In this document: in pieces, positions 27,842 to 35,278 of the stretch
How positions within the stretch are numbered: the stretch's first letter is position 1
Layout of the letters: each line of letters begins with the position of its first letter
Assembly (NCBI GenBank): GCA_022767285.1
Contig: JALENY010000011.1
Coordinates: 1-64,000, forward strand
Reading direction: 5' to 3'
Length of the DNA: 64,000 nucleotides
DNA from: Lachnospiraceae bacterium
Lineage (GTDB): Bacteria; Bacillota; Clostridia; Lachnospirales; Lachnospiraceae
Translations under genes and position numbers: made by a program
The notes under the pieces: model-generated
What the model saw: the letters and a program-made list of their open reading frames with translations, nothing else
What the model was told of the DNA's origin: nothing
The model's database searches: none

Positions 27842-28849
27842 ATGGCAAAAGTAAGTATCATCGGAGCGGGAAGCTGGGGCACAGCGCTGTCACTGGCTCT
27901 GAATAAAAACGGTCACGATGTGACTATCTGGTCTATTATAGAAGATGAAGTCAAAATGCTCAGTGAAAAAAGAGAGCATGAATTCAAACTCCCGGGTGTC
28001 AAAATCCCGCAGGAAATTGAGATAACATCAGATCTGGAATATAGTTTAAAAGACAGAGATTTGGTTGTTCTTGCAGTGCCTTCACCCTACACCAGAAGTA
28101 CTGCTCATCAAATGACGCCTTATGTTGCTGATGGACAACTGATTGTCAATGTGGCAAAGGGTGTGGAAGAGAAAACTCTCATGACGTTAAGTGAGATTAT
28201 CGAGGAAGAAATCCCGCAGGCAAATGTAGCGGTCTTATCCGGACCGAGCCATGCAGAGGAAGTGGGAAGAGGTATGCCTACTACTCTGGTTGCCGGCGCG
28301 AAAAATAAGAAAACAGCGGAATATATTCAGAATGTTTTCATGAGCCAGGTGCTTCGTGTTTATACAAGCCCGGATATTCTGGGAATCGAACTTGGCGGCG
28401 CTTTAAAGAATGTCATCGCTCTTGCTGCCGGTACTGCAGATGGGCTCGGGTACGGCGATAATTTAAAAGCTGCATTGATTACCCGGGGAATCACGGAGAT
28501 TTCCCGTCTGGGTATTGCAATGGGTGCACATGCGGAGACTTTCTACGGATTGACCGGTATCGGAGATCTGATCGTAACCTGTGCCAGTGTTCACAGCCGT
28601 AACCGGAAGGCCGGTTATCTGATCGGAAAGGGTTATACCATGAAGGAAGCCATGGACGAAGTGAAAATGATCGTGGAAGGCGTATATTCTGCTAAAGCTG
28701 CCATAGGACTGGCTGAAAAATATGAAGTAGAACTGCCGATCATCGAACAGGTCAATAAGGTTCTTTTTGAAAACAAAAATGCCCGCGATGCAGTGGAAGA
28801 GCTGATGCTTCGCGACAAGAAGATTGAGGTTTCCGGACTTCCCTGGTAA
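27842..28849 (+). CDS. gpsA: Glycerol-3-phosphate dehydrogenase [NAD(P)+]
   Basis: The 335-residue enzyme reduces dihydroxyacetone phosphate to sn-glycerol 3-phosphate, the substrate of the adjacent PlsY. The dinucleotide motif is GAGSWGTALSL (residues 7-17). The family's conserved LSGPSHAEEV near residue 137, GIELGGALKNVIALAAG near residue 181 (catalytic lysine) and LTGIGDLIVTC near residue 240 are present. GGAGG lies 8 bases before the ATG. It closes the DUF512-der-plsY-gpsA unit, which ends at a clear terminator. Confidence 0.97.
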   Translation: MAKVSIIGAGSWGTALSLALNKNGHDVTIWSIIEDEVKMLSEKREHEFKLPGVKIPQEIEITSDLEYSLKDRDLVVLAVPSPYTRSTAHQMTPYVADGQLIVNVAKGVEEKTLMTLSEIIEEEIPQANVAVLSGPSHAEEVGRGMPTTLVAGAKNKKTAEYIQNVFMSQVLRVYTSPDILGIELGGALKNVIALAAGTADGLGYGDNLKAALITRGITEISRLGIAMGAHAETFYGLTGIGDLIVTCASVHSRNRKAGYLIGKGYTMKEAMDEVKMIVEGVYSAKAAIGLAEKYEVELPIIEQVNKVLFENKNARDAVEELMLRDKKIEVSGLPW

Positions 28850-28902
28850 TAAAATGTGAAAAAGTTGAATAAGCGATAGGAAAAGGGTTCCTGTAAAAGT
28901 AG

Positions 28903-28934
28903 AAAAGGTTCTGCCGTCTGGCAGAACCTTTTTG
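28903..28934. terminator. Bidirectional terminator after gpsA
   Basis: AAAAGGTTCTGCC (28903-28915) pairs perfectly with GGCAGAACCTTTT (28920-28932) around a GTCT loop, with further Ts. It also ends the convergent aldo/keto reductase gene. Confidence 0.92.
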
Positions 28935-29759
28935 TCATCTCAAATCTTCCGGTATGCTGGAACTCCGGTAATCTTCATTCAATTCATCGATCAGCTGCAT
29001 ATCAATAGCACTCAGCTCAAAATCAAAAATCTGTGCATTGCTAATAATTCTATCCGGGTGGACGGATTTCGGAATAACAGCCACACCTTTCTGAATACTC
29101 CATCGAAGTCCAACTTGGGCTGTGGTTTTATTATACTTTTGTGCGATTCTGGATATAATCGTGTTATTCAGATATGCGCCTCTGGCGAGGGGGGAATATG
29201 CCTGAACAGCAATGCCTTTTAAGCGGCAGTATGCCAGGATGTCAGAACGATTCCAAAGAGGATGTAATTCGATCTGGTTGACAGCCGGCACAATACCGGA
29301 AACAGCAGCGAGTTCCTCAAGCTGTAAAACAGTGAAGTTGCTGACACCGATGGATTTTGCGCGGCCGGAACGATTGATTTTTTCGAGTTCTCTCCAGGTT
29401 TCCTTGAAGCAGCCCGGAACCGGCCAATGAATCAGGTACAGATCAACATAATCCAGTTTCAAGCGGTCGAGGCTGCGATTGAAAGAGCCTTCGATATCAC
29501 CGACACGCTGTGCATTGTTCCATATTTTTGTGGTGATAAAAAGCTCCTCTCGCGGGATAGAGAGTTCACGGATTCCGCGTCCCACGCCGTCCTCATTTTT
29601 ATATACGGAGGCGGTATCAATCAGGCGATAACCGGCGTTGACTGCGTGGAAAATGGCATCCTCTACTATGCCATCGCCGGTTGCTTTGTAGACACCCAGA
29701 CCCAGCAGGGGCATTTTCTGCCCGTTGTTCAGTTCGATTGTTTGTTCCGTGGGTAACAT
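28935..29759 (-). CDS. Aldo/keto reductase
   Basis: A 274-residue NAD(P)H-dependent carbonyl reductase. The catalytic tetrad of the family can be seen: Asp and Tyr in RLIDTASVYKNEDGVG (near residues 44-60), Lys in TTKIWN near residue 76 and His in LIHWPVPG near residue 108. The cofactor-binding end has VIPKSVHPDRI near residue 230. It resembles 2,5-diketo-D-gluconate reductase-like members, but the substrate cannot be told. It is monocistronic and divergent from the Wood-Ljungdahl series. Confidence 0.9.
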   Translation of the reverse strand: MLPTEQTIELNNGQKMPLLGLGVYKATGDGIVEDAIFHAVNAGYRLIDTASVYKNEDGVGRGIRELSIPREELFITTKIWNNAQRVGDIEGSFNRSLDRLKLDYVDLYLIHWPVPGCFKETWRELEKINRSGRAKSIGVSNFTVLQLEELAAVSGIVPAVNQIELHPLWNRSDILAYCRLKGIAVQAYSPLARGAYLNNTIISRIAQKYNKTTAQVGLRWSIQKGVAVIPKSVHPDRIISNAQIFDFELSAIDMQLIDELNEDYRSSSIPEDLR

Positions 29760-29907
29760 GATTCAATACCTCATAATGCAAGCAATAAGATTAAGCAATT
29801 TTCTAAAGTAATATACCATATAAATATGAAATAAGAAAGAAAGATTTGTTACGAAAGTAATAAATGTTATTGTTAAAAAAAGGTGAAGTATTGAAAAAAA
29901 TACAATT

Positions 29908-29998
29908 CATTCTGTGCATTTTGCTGTATGCCCTATTGCTAATTTGGAATGCGTAGGTTATAATACTCGTATATTGACAAAATATTGTCATTCTGTGC
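29908..29998. promoter_or_regulatory. Promoter and candidate operators at the head of the Wood-Ljungdahl series
   Basis: -35 TTGCTA (29936-29941), 17-base spacer, -10 TATAAT (29959-29964). Two direct copies of CATTCTGTGC (29908-29917 and 29989-29998) flank this promoter. A dyad, TGACAA-AATA-TTGTCA (29975-29990), lies just after the predicted start of transcription. The regulator is not encoded next door. The remainder of the 298-base gap 29760-30057 is AT-rich with nothing else recognised. Confidence 0.55.
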
Positions 29999-30057
29999 GC
30001 ATTCATAAGAATGCAGGGAAAATACAGCTCAAAATCGGAGAAAAAAGGAGGGCAAAC

Positions 30058-30492
30058 ATGCATTTGATTAAAGATGAAAACGGGAATCTGATCTCTCACG
30101 GACATGCCCACGAACATGCGCATACCCATACGTATGAACACAACCATGAGCATACCCATGAACATGGACACGAAGAAGAACATAACCATACCCACGAGGG
30201 TCATGGACATCATCACAGCACTCCGTCAGGTGAATGCGGCGGACAGTGTGGTGAATGCAGCAGTGACTGCGGACACGATCCGAAAAAAGAGGCGTTGGCA
30301 TTGGTGACCTATATGCTGCAGCATAATGAACATCATGCAGCAGAATTGGATCAAATGGCAGATAATCTGGTAAAGCTCGGACTGGATGAGGCTGCAAAAC
30401 AGATCAAAGAGAGTGTCAGCGATTTTCAGAAAGGAAATCTGCGTCTTAGTCTGGCACTGACCTTGATGAAAGAGCAGATGAAGGAGGGCTGA
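30058..30492 (+). CDS. Histidine-rich metal-binding protein, putative nickel store or chaperone
   Basis: A 144-residue protein with three parts. Residues 14-53 hold 19 histidines in an alternating His-X pattern. Residues 60-71 hold four cysteines (CGGQC, C67, C71). Residues 75-144 look like a helical domain with HNEHHAAELDQMADNL. Such His tracts bind nickel or zinc in proteins like HypB, SlyD and CooJ. The gene directly precedes cooT (4-base gap) and the CODH/ACS genes, so a nickel-handling role analogous to CooJ of Rhodospirillum is likely by inference; CooJ itself has its His region at the C terminus, so this is not a simple orthologue. AAGGAGG precedes the ATG. Confidence 0.75.
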   Translation: MHLIKDENGNLISHGHAHEHAHTHTYEHNHEHTHEHGHEEEHNHTHEGHGHHHSTPSGECGGQCGECSSDCGHDPKKEALALVTYMLQHNEHHAAELDQMADNLVKLGLDEAAKQIKESVSDFQKGNLRLSLALTLMKEQMKEG

Positions 30493-30496
30493 AACA

Positions 30497-30679
30497 ATGT
30501 GTCTTGCTACCGTATATAAAACCGGCGATGACAGCGTGCTTTTCCGCAATGTGAGCCGTCTGGATGTAGATGGTAAGAAGATCACGCTTCGTGATATCCT
30601 CGGAGATGAAAAAGTGTTTGAGGGCAGTATTGTGATGGTTGATCTGGCGAACAGTATCGTAAAACTGAATCTGGATTAA
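30497..30679 (+). CDS. cooT: CooT family nickel-binding protein
   Basis: A 60-residue protein starting MCLATVYK, the signature of CooT proteins, in which Cys2 binds Ni(II) in a dimer. The rest (RLDVDGKKITLRDILGD, then the final hydrophobic IVMVDLANSIVKLNL) matches the small beta-barrel fold of that family. Known CooT proteins take part in nickel insertion into CO dehydrogenase. It lies 4 bases after the His-rich gene and 87 bases before metF, at the head of the CODH/ACS genes, which supports this role. Confidence 0.88.
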   Translation: MCLATVYKTGDDSVLFRNVSRLDVDGKKITLRDILGDEKVFEGSIVMVDLANSIVKLNLD

Positions 30680-30766
30680 GTAAGACTGAATCAGGTATCC
30701 AAAGGCTTAAATGCCTGGAAATATAATGCATCTGAAAGATGTATAAAAACAGCGGAGGTAGAAAAA

Positions 30767-31690
30767 ATGGCAGTAAAATTATCTGAAATGATGAAAGAGA
30801 AAATGCTTCTTTCATTTGAGCTTTTCCCACCAAAAACAGACAAAGGTATGGAAAATCTTCCCGGAACAATTGATCATCTGTGCAAGTACAAACCGGAGTA
30901 TATCTCCTGTACTTACGGTGCCGGCGGAACAAATGTAGGAAAAAATATGGATGTCTGCAAAATGATCAAAGCAGCAGGAACAGTCCCGGTAACACATTTT
31001 ACCTGCATCGGAAACACAGCTGAGGGAATCAAAGAGCAGCTGCAGAACTATCTGGACAACGGTGTTGATCATATGCTGGCTCTTCGCGGAGACCTTCCCT
31101 TCGGATGGACTGGAACCGGCGGAGATTTTTCCTATGCAACTGACCTGGTTGCTTTTGTGCGCAAAGAGTTTGGTGACAAAATTGAGATCGCAGTTGCAGG
31201 TTCTCCGGAAGGACATATTTCCTGCAGAAGCCTGGAAGCTGATATCGCAGTTCTGAAACAGAAACAGGACAACGGTGCGGACTATATCATGACTCAGCTC
31301 TGCTGGGATATGGAACAGTTTAAATACTGGCTGGATGCAATCCGCAAAGCAGGTGTAACCATGCCGGTAGATGTAGGTATCATGCCGATTCTCGATCAGG
31401 CAGCTACCATCAATATGGCACTGTCACGTAATGCATGTGTAATGCCGCGCAAACTTTGCGAACTGATCTCCAAACACTGGATTTTCCCGAATCCGTTCGA
31501 CAAAGAACCGTTCGATGCAGCTGCTGAGCAGAAAAAAGCAGACTTCAAGAAAGCTGGTATTGAATATACCATTAATCAGATTGATGAATACCGTGCACTG
31601 GGTATCAATGGTATCCATCTGTATGCATTGAACAAATGGAAAGACGTATCAGAAATCATTGATGCATCAGGTATTCGCACACTTGTATAA
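30767..31690 (+). CDS. metF: Methylenetetrahydrofolate reductase
   Basis: The 307-residue flavoprotein reduces 5,10-methylene-THF to 5-methyl-THF, the last step of the methyl branch. MTHFR landmarks include LSFELFPPKTDKGMENL (residues 15-31, catalytic Glu), YISCTYGAGGT near residue 46, HFTCIGNT near residue 78, LALRGDLP near residue 104 and IMPILD near residue 205. The partner gene metV, found next to metF in several acetogens, is absent here. A single small subunit matches the published one-subunit NADH-dependent enzyme of Blautia (Peptostreptococcus) producta, as I recall. GGAGG precedes the ATG. Confidence 0.93.
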   Translation: MAVKLSEMMKEKMLLSFELFPPKTDKGMENLPGTIDHLCKYKPEYISCTYGAGGTNVGKNMDVCKMIKAAGTVPVTHFTCIGNTAEGIKEQLQNYLDNGVDHMLALRGDLPFGWTGTGGDFSYATDLVAFVRKEFGDKIEIAVAGSPEGHISCRSLEADIAVLKQKQDNGADYIMTQLCWDMEQFKYWLDAIRKAGVTMPVDVGIMPILDQAATINMALSRNACVMPRKLCELISKHWIFPNPFDKEPFDAAAEQKKADFKKAGIEYTINQIDEYRALGINGIHLYALNKWKDVSEIIDASGIRTLV

Positions 31691-31722
31691 ATATACATAA
31701 CTGTTTTTAGGAGGTGGCCTTA

Positions 31723-32493
31723 ATGGCGCATGTAATTGCAATCGCAGGCAAAGGCGGAGTTGGAAAGACTACTTTGTGCGGTATGATGATACAATATCTC
31801 TGTAATCGGAAAAAAGGACCGGTTCTTGCAGTAGATGCAGATGCCAATTCAAATTTGAATGAAGTTCTCGGAGTGGAAGTGGAAACAACTCTCGGTGATA
31901 TCAGAGAGGAGATAGCACGTGCAGAGATGAGCGTAAAATCCCCTATTCCGGCAGGGATGACAAAAGCGGATTATGCGGAATTCAAGTTCAGCAGCGCTTT
32001 GGTGGAGGAAGATGACTATGATCTTCTGGTCATGGGAAGAACCCAGGGTAAGGGTTGTTACTGCTATGTAAACGGACTTCTTCAGGCACAGCTTTCCAAG
32101 TTCCAGAATTCCTATCCCTATATTGTGGTCGACAATGAGGCCGGTATGGAACATATCAGCCGCGGTGTGCTGCCAAGTATGGAGACTGCAATTCTGGTCA
32201 GTGACTGTTCAAGAAGAGGTATTCAGGCTGTTGGAAGAATCGCACAATTGATTAAGGAATGTGATATGCACCCGTCTTCAGTTGGACTGATCGTCAATCG
32301 TGCGCCGGGAGGCCGTTTGAATGATGGAATTAAAGAAGAAATACAGCTTCAGGGATTGAACCTTCTTGGGGTAGTTCCACAGGATGAGCAGGTATACGAA
32401 TATGACTGTGAGGGAAAACCGACCACACAGATTCCGGACAGCTCTCCGGTGAAAAAAGCCCTTTATGAAATCCTTGATAAAATGAATCTGTAA
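31723..32493 (+). CDS. cooC: CooC/AcsF-type nickel-insertion ATPase, copy 1
   Basis: A 256-residue MinD/ParA-type ATPase with a deviant Walker A, GKGGVGKTT (residues 9-17), and VDADANSN for the magnesium/switch region. The metal-binding CXC is GCYCYVNG (Cys112, Cys114). Dimeric CooC proteins use ATP hydrolysis to insert nickel into the C-cluster of CO dehydrogenase; AcsF does the same for the A-cluster of acetyl-CoA synthase. The start at 31723 has AGGAGG 8 bases upstream; an in-frame GTG at 31714 is too close to that site. A second, diverged copy follows cooS, so the two may serve different clusters. Confidence 0.9.
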   Translation: MAHVIAIAGKGGVGKTTLCGMMIQYLCNRKKGPVLAVDADANSNLNEVLGVEVETTLGDIREEIARAEMSVKSPIPAGMTKADYAEFKFSSALVEEDDYDLLVMGRTQGKGCYCYVNGLLQAQLSKFQNSYPYIVVDNEAGMEHISRGVLPSMETAILVSDCSRRGIQAVGRIAQLIKECDMHPSSVGLIVNRAPGGRLNDGIKEEIQLQGLNLLGVVPQDEQVYEYDCEGKPTTQIPDSSPVKKALYEILDKMNL

Positions 32494-32573
32494 TCTTTTT
32501 TTGAATAAAAATAACCCATGGGGGCGGATGGGATAATACGCCTCGTAGCTCTATGAAAAATAAGGAGGATTAT

Positions 32574-34466
32574 ATGAGCGAATTTAAGTTAACATCAGTA
32601 GAAGAAATGGAAGCGGCTACTGCCCGGCTGTTGGAAACAGCAGAAAAAGTCGGTGCCGACACCTGGCAGTTACGTGTAAAAAGACAGACACCACACTGCA
32701 AATTTGGCGAGACCGGTGTTTGTTGCCGTCTCTGTTCTATGGGACCCTGCCGTGTTACTCCGAAGGCTCCGAGAGGAATCTGCGGATGCGATGTACACGG
32801 TATCGTAGGAAGAAATTTCCTGAATTTTACAGCCGGCGGTTCAGCAACTCATTCCGACCACGGTCGTGAAATCTGCCATACATTACACAAGGCTGCTCCG
32901 GATGGAAACTACAAAATAAAAGATCCGGAAAAATTGATTCGCATTGCAAAAGAATGGGGTATTGAAACGGAAGGGCGCGATATTTACGATCTTGCAAAAG
33001 AAGTATCCGAGACAGGTCTTTTGGAATACGGAAAGCCTTTCGGTACACAGCGTTTTCTCAAAAGAGCTCCGAAACATACACAGGAAATCTGGGCTCGTGA
33101 AGAAATTGAACCGCGTGCCATCGACCGTGAAGTCTCAACAGCACTTCATATGACTCATATGGGATGTTCTTCCAAATCGGAAGCTCTGATCCGTCAGTCG
33201 CTGCGCTGCGGTCTGTCCGATGGATGGGGTGGTTCCATGATGGGTACAGAGTTCTCTGATGTACTTTTCGGAACTCCGAAGGAAGTTGATACAGAGGCTA
33301 ACCTTGGCGTTATGGAAGTAGAAAATGTCAATATCGTTGTTCACGGACACGATCCGTCTCTTTCCGAGATGATCTGTGAAGTGGCTGATTCTCCGGAAAT
33401 GATTGCGAAAGCAAAAGCTGTTGGTGCAAAAGGCATTACGATCTCCGGTGTCTGCTGTACCTCCAATGAAGTTGCTATGCGCCGTGGTATCCCGATGGCA
33501 GGTAACTTCCTGCAGCAGGAAAATGTTGTTCTGACCGGTGCCTGCGAAGCGATTGTTGTTGATGTTCAGTGTATCTTCCCGGCACTTGGCCCCCTTAGCA
33601 AATGCTTCCATACTAAATTTATTACAACTTCTCCGATCGCTCAGATGCCGGATTCGGATTTCGTTCGTTTCAATTCATCTACAGCAGGAGAAAATGCAAA
33701 GAAAATTGTTGAACTTGCTATTGATAACTTCAAAAATCGTAAACCGGAACTGGTTCATATTCCGAACATTAAACAGAAAGCTACCGTTGGCTATTCTTTT
33801 GAAGAAATTGTACATAAACTGGATGGTGTTACAAACTCCATCGTTGACAAGACAGGAACCACTATGCCGCTGGTTGACTGTGTAAAATCAGGTGTCCTTC
33901 GCGGTGCTGTTGCCATGGTTGGATGTAACAACCCGAAGATTCGTCCGGACGCAGCTCACATCGAACTGATGAAAAAGCTGATCGCAAACGATATTATTTT
34001 AGTAGTATCCGGATGTTCAGCTCAGGCTGCTGCAAAAGCAGGTTTGATGGACAAACGTGCGAAAGATCTGTGTGGCGCAGGTCTTAAGAGAGTCTGCGAA
34101 CTGGCTGATATCCCGCCGGTACTGCACATGGGTTCCTGCGTTGATATTTCCCGAATGATGGTTCTGGCTTCTGAGATTGCAAAAGATTCCGGATGGAACA
34201 TTTCTCAGATCCCACTGGTAGGATGTGCTCCTGAGTGGATGTCAGAAAAAGCTGTTTCCATCGGTAACTATGTTGTTGCTACCGGTATTGATACTTATCT
34301 TGGTGTTGAACCGTATGCTACGGGTTCCGAGGAAGTGGATCAGCTGTTAAAAGGCGGTCTGCGTGACTGGGTTGAGGCTGCTTATACTGTCGAATCAGAC
34401 ATTGATAAACTGGGCGACCTGATGATTGAAGCGATTGAGAATAAGAGAACCGCACTTGGTATTTAA
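32574..34466 (+). CDS. cooS: Anaerobic carbon-monoxide dehydrogenase catalytic subunit (Ni-CODH)
   Basis: The 630-residue nickel-iron-sulfur enzyme interconverts CO2 and CO. In the CODH/ACS complex it supplies CO for acetyl-CoA synthesis. N-terminal HCKFGETGVCCRLCSMGPC (residues 43-61) gives ligands of the B and D clusters. C-cluster ligands are visible as VVHGHDPSLSE (His), GVCCTSNE, GCNNPKIRPDAAH, VVSGCSAQAA and MGSCVDISRM. Length fits the CooS/AcsA family. AAGGAGG lies 5 bases before the ATG. It is embedded between two cooC maturation genes and upstream of two acsB genes, so it is the acetogenic CODH and not a respiratory one. Confidence 0.96.
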   Translation: MSEFKLTSVEEMEAATARLLETAEKVGADTWQLRVKRQTPHCKFGETGVCCRLCSMGPCRVTPKAPRGICGCDVHGIVGRNFLNFTAGGSATHSDHGREICHTLHKAAPDGNYKIKDPEKLIRIAKEWGIETEGRDIYDLAKEVSETGLLEYGKPFGTQRFLKRAPKHTQEIWAREEIEPRAIDREVSTALHMTHMGCSSKSEALIRQSLRCGLSDGWGGSMMGTEFSDVLFGTPKEVDTEANLGVMEVENVNIVVHGHDPSLSEMICEVADSPEMIAKAKAVGAKGITISGVCCTSNEVAMRRGIPMAGNFLQQENVVLTGACEAIVVDVQCIFPALGPLSKCFHTKFITTSPIAQMPDSDFVRFNSSTAGENAKKIVELAIDNFKNRKPELVHIPNIKQKATVGYSFEEIVHKLDGVTNSIVDKTGTTMPLVDCVKSGVLRGAVAMVGCNNPKIRPDAAHIELMKKLIANDIILVVSGCSAQAAAKAGLMDKRAKDLCGAGLKRVCELADIPPVLHMGSCVDISRMMVLASEIAKDSGWNISQIPLVGCAPEWMSEKAVSIGNYVVATGIDTYLGVEPYATGSEEVDQLLKGGLRDWVEAAYTVESDIDKLGDLMIEAIENKRTALGI

Positions 34467-34493
34467 TATCGGTGCTGGAAAGGATGAATAAGC

Positions 34494-35264
34494 ATGAAAA
34501 TAGCAGTGACCGGTAAGGGCGGTGTCGGCAAAACAACTTTTGCGGCAACCTTAGCCCGGCTCTATGCAGCGGAGGGAAAGAGTGTACTGGCGGCGGATGT
34601 GGATCCGGATGCCAACCTGGGACTGGCTCTGGGGTTTGATGAGGAAACCCTGGACTCCATCGTTCCGATTTCAAAGATGAGAAAATTGGTGGAAGAGAGG
34701 ACCGGCGCCAGTGCGGATAACAAGTTTTTCCGGATTAATCCGAAGGTCGACGATATTCCCGATGCCTACGCTAAAACATGTAATGGAGTAAAACTTCTCG
34801 TTATGGGTACGGTGGAAACCGGCGGAGGCGGATGTGTCTGTCCGGAGCATGTAATGCTGAAACGGATTATCAACCACCTGGTTCTTCGAAGCGATGACGT
34901 GGTCATTCTTGATATGGAAGCCGGACTGGAACATCTGGGACGCGGAACTACAGCAGGAATGGACCGGTTTATAGTGGTGATCGAACCTGGGGCAAGAAGT
35001 GTACAGACCTACAAAAACGTAAAGCGTCTGGCAGAAGATCTTGGCGTACATCAGGTAAGTGTTGTGGCAAACAAAGTCCGCAGTGCAGAGGATGAGAGTT
35101 TTATAAAAAGCCGCATACCGGCAGAAGATCTGCTTGGGTTTATTCATTACAATGAAGACGTAATTGACGCCGATCGTCAGGGCAAATCCCCTTATGATTT
35201 CAGCGAAGTTGCAACGAATGAAATAAAGCAAATCAAAGAAAAAATAGATCAATCAATGATCTGA
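34494..35264 (+). CDS. cooC: CooC-type nickel-insertion ATPase, copy 2
   Basis: The 256-residue protein starts MKIAVTGKGGVGKTT with the deviant P-loop (residues 7-15) and carries the CooC metal site GGGCVCPEH (Cys114, Cys116). VDPDANLG follows the first strand, and LDMEAGLEHLGRG near residue 142 is the Walker B/switch II region typical of CooC. It is clearly diverged from copy 1, which has GCYCY rather than GCVCP. It ends 14 bases before acsB1, suggesting a dedicated role in A-cluster or C-cluster assembly; the sequence alone does not say which. Confidence 0.92.
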   Translation: MKIAVTGKGGVGKTTFAATLARLYAAEGKSVLAADVDPDANLGLALGFDEETLDSIVPISKMRKLVEERTGASADNKFFRINPKVDDIPDAYAKTCNGVKLLVMGTVETGGGGCVCPEHVMLKRIINHLVLRSDDVVILDMEAGLEHLGRGTTAGMDRFIVVIEPGARSVQTYKNVKRLAEDLGVHQVSVVANKVRSAEDESFIKSRIPAEDLLGFIHYNEDVIDADRQGKSPYDFSEVATNEIKQIKEKIDQSMI

Positions 35265-35278
35265 ACGGAGGTATGACA

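Noticed and set aside
30680-30766. Second promoter before metF
   Set aside because: A TATAAT at about 30721-30726 has no credible -35 box; it may be chance in an AT-rich gap.
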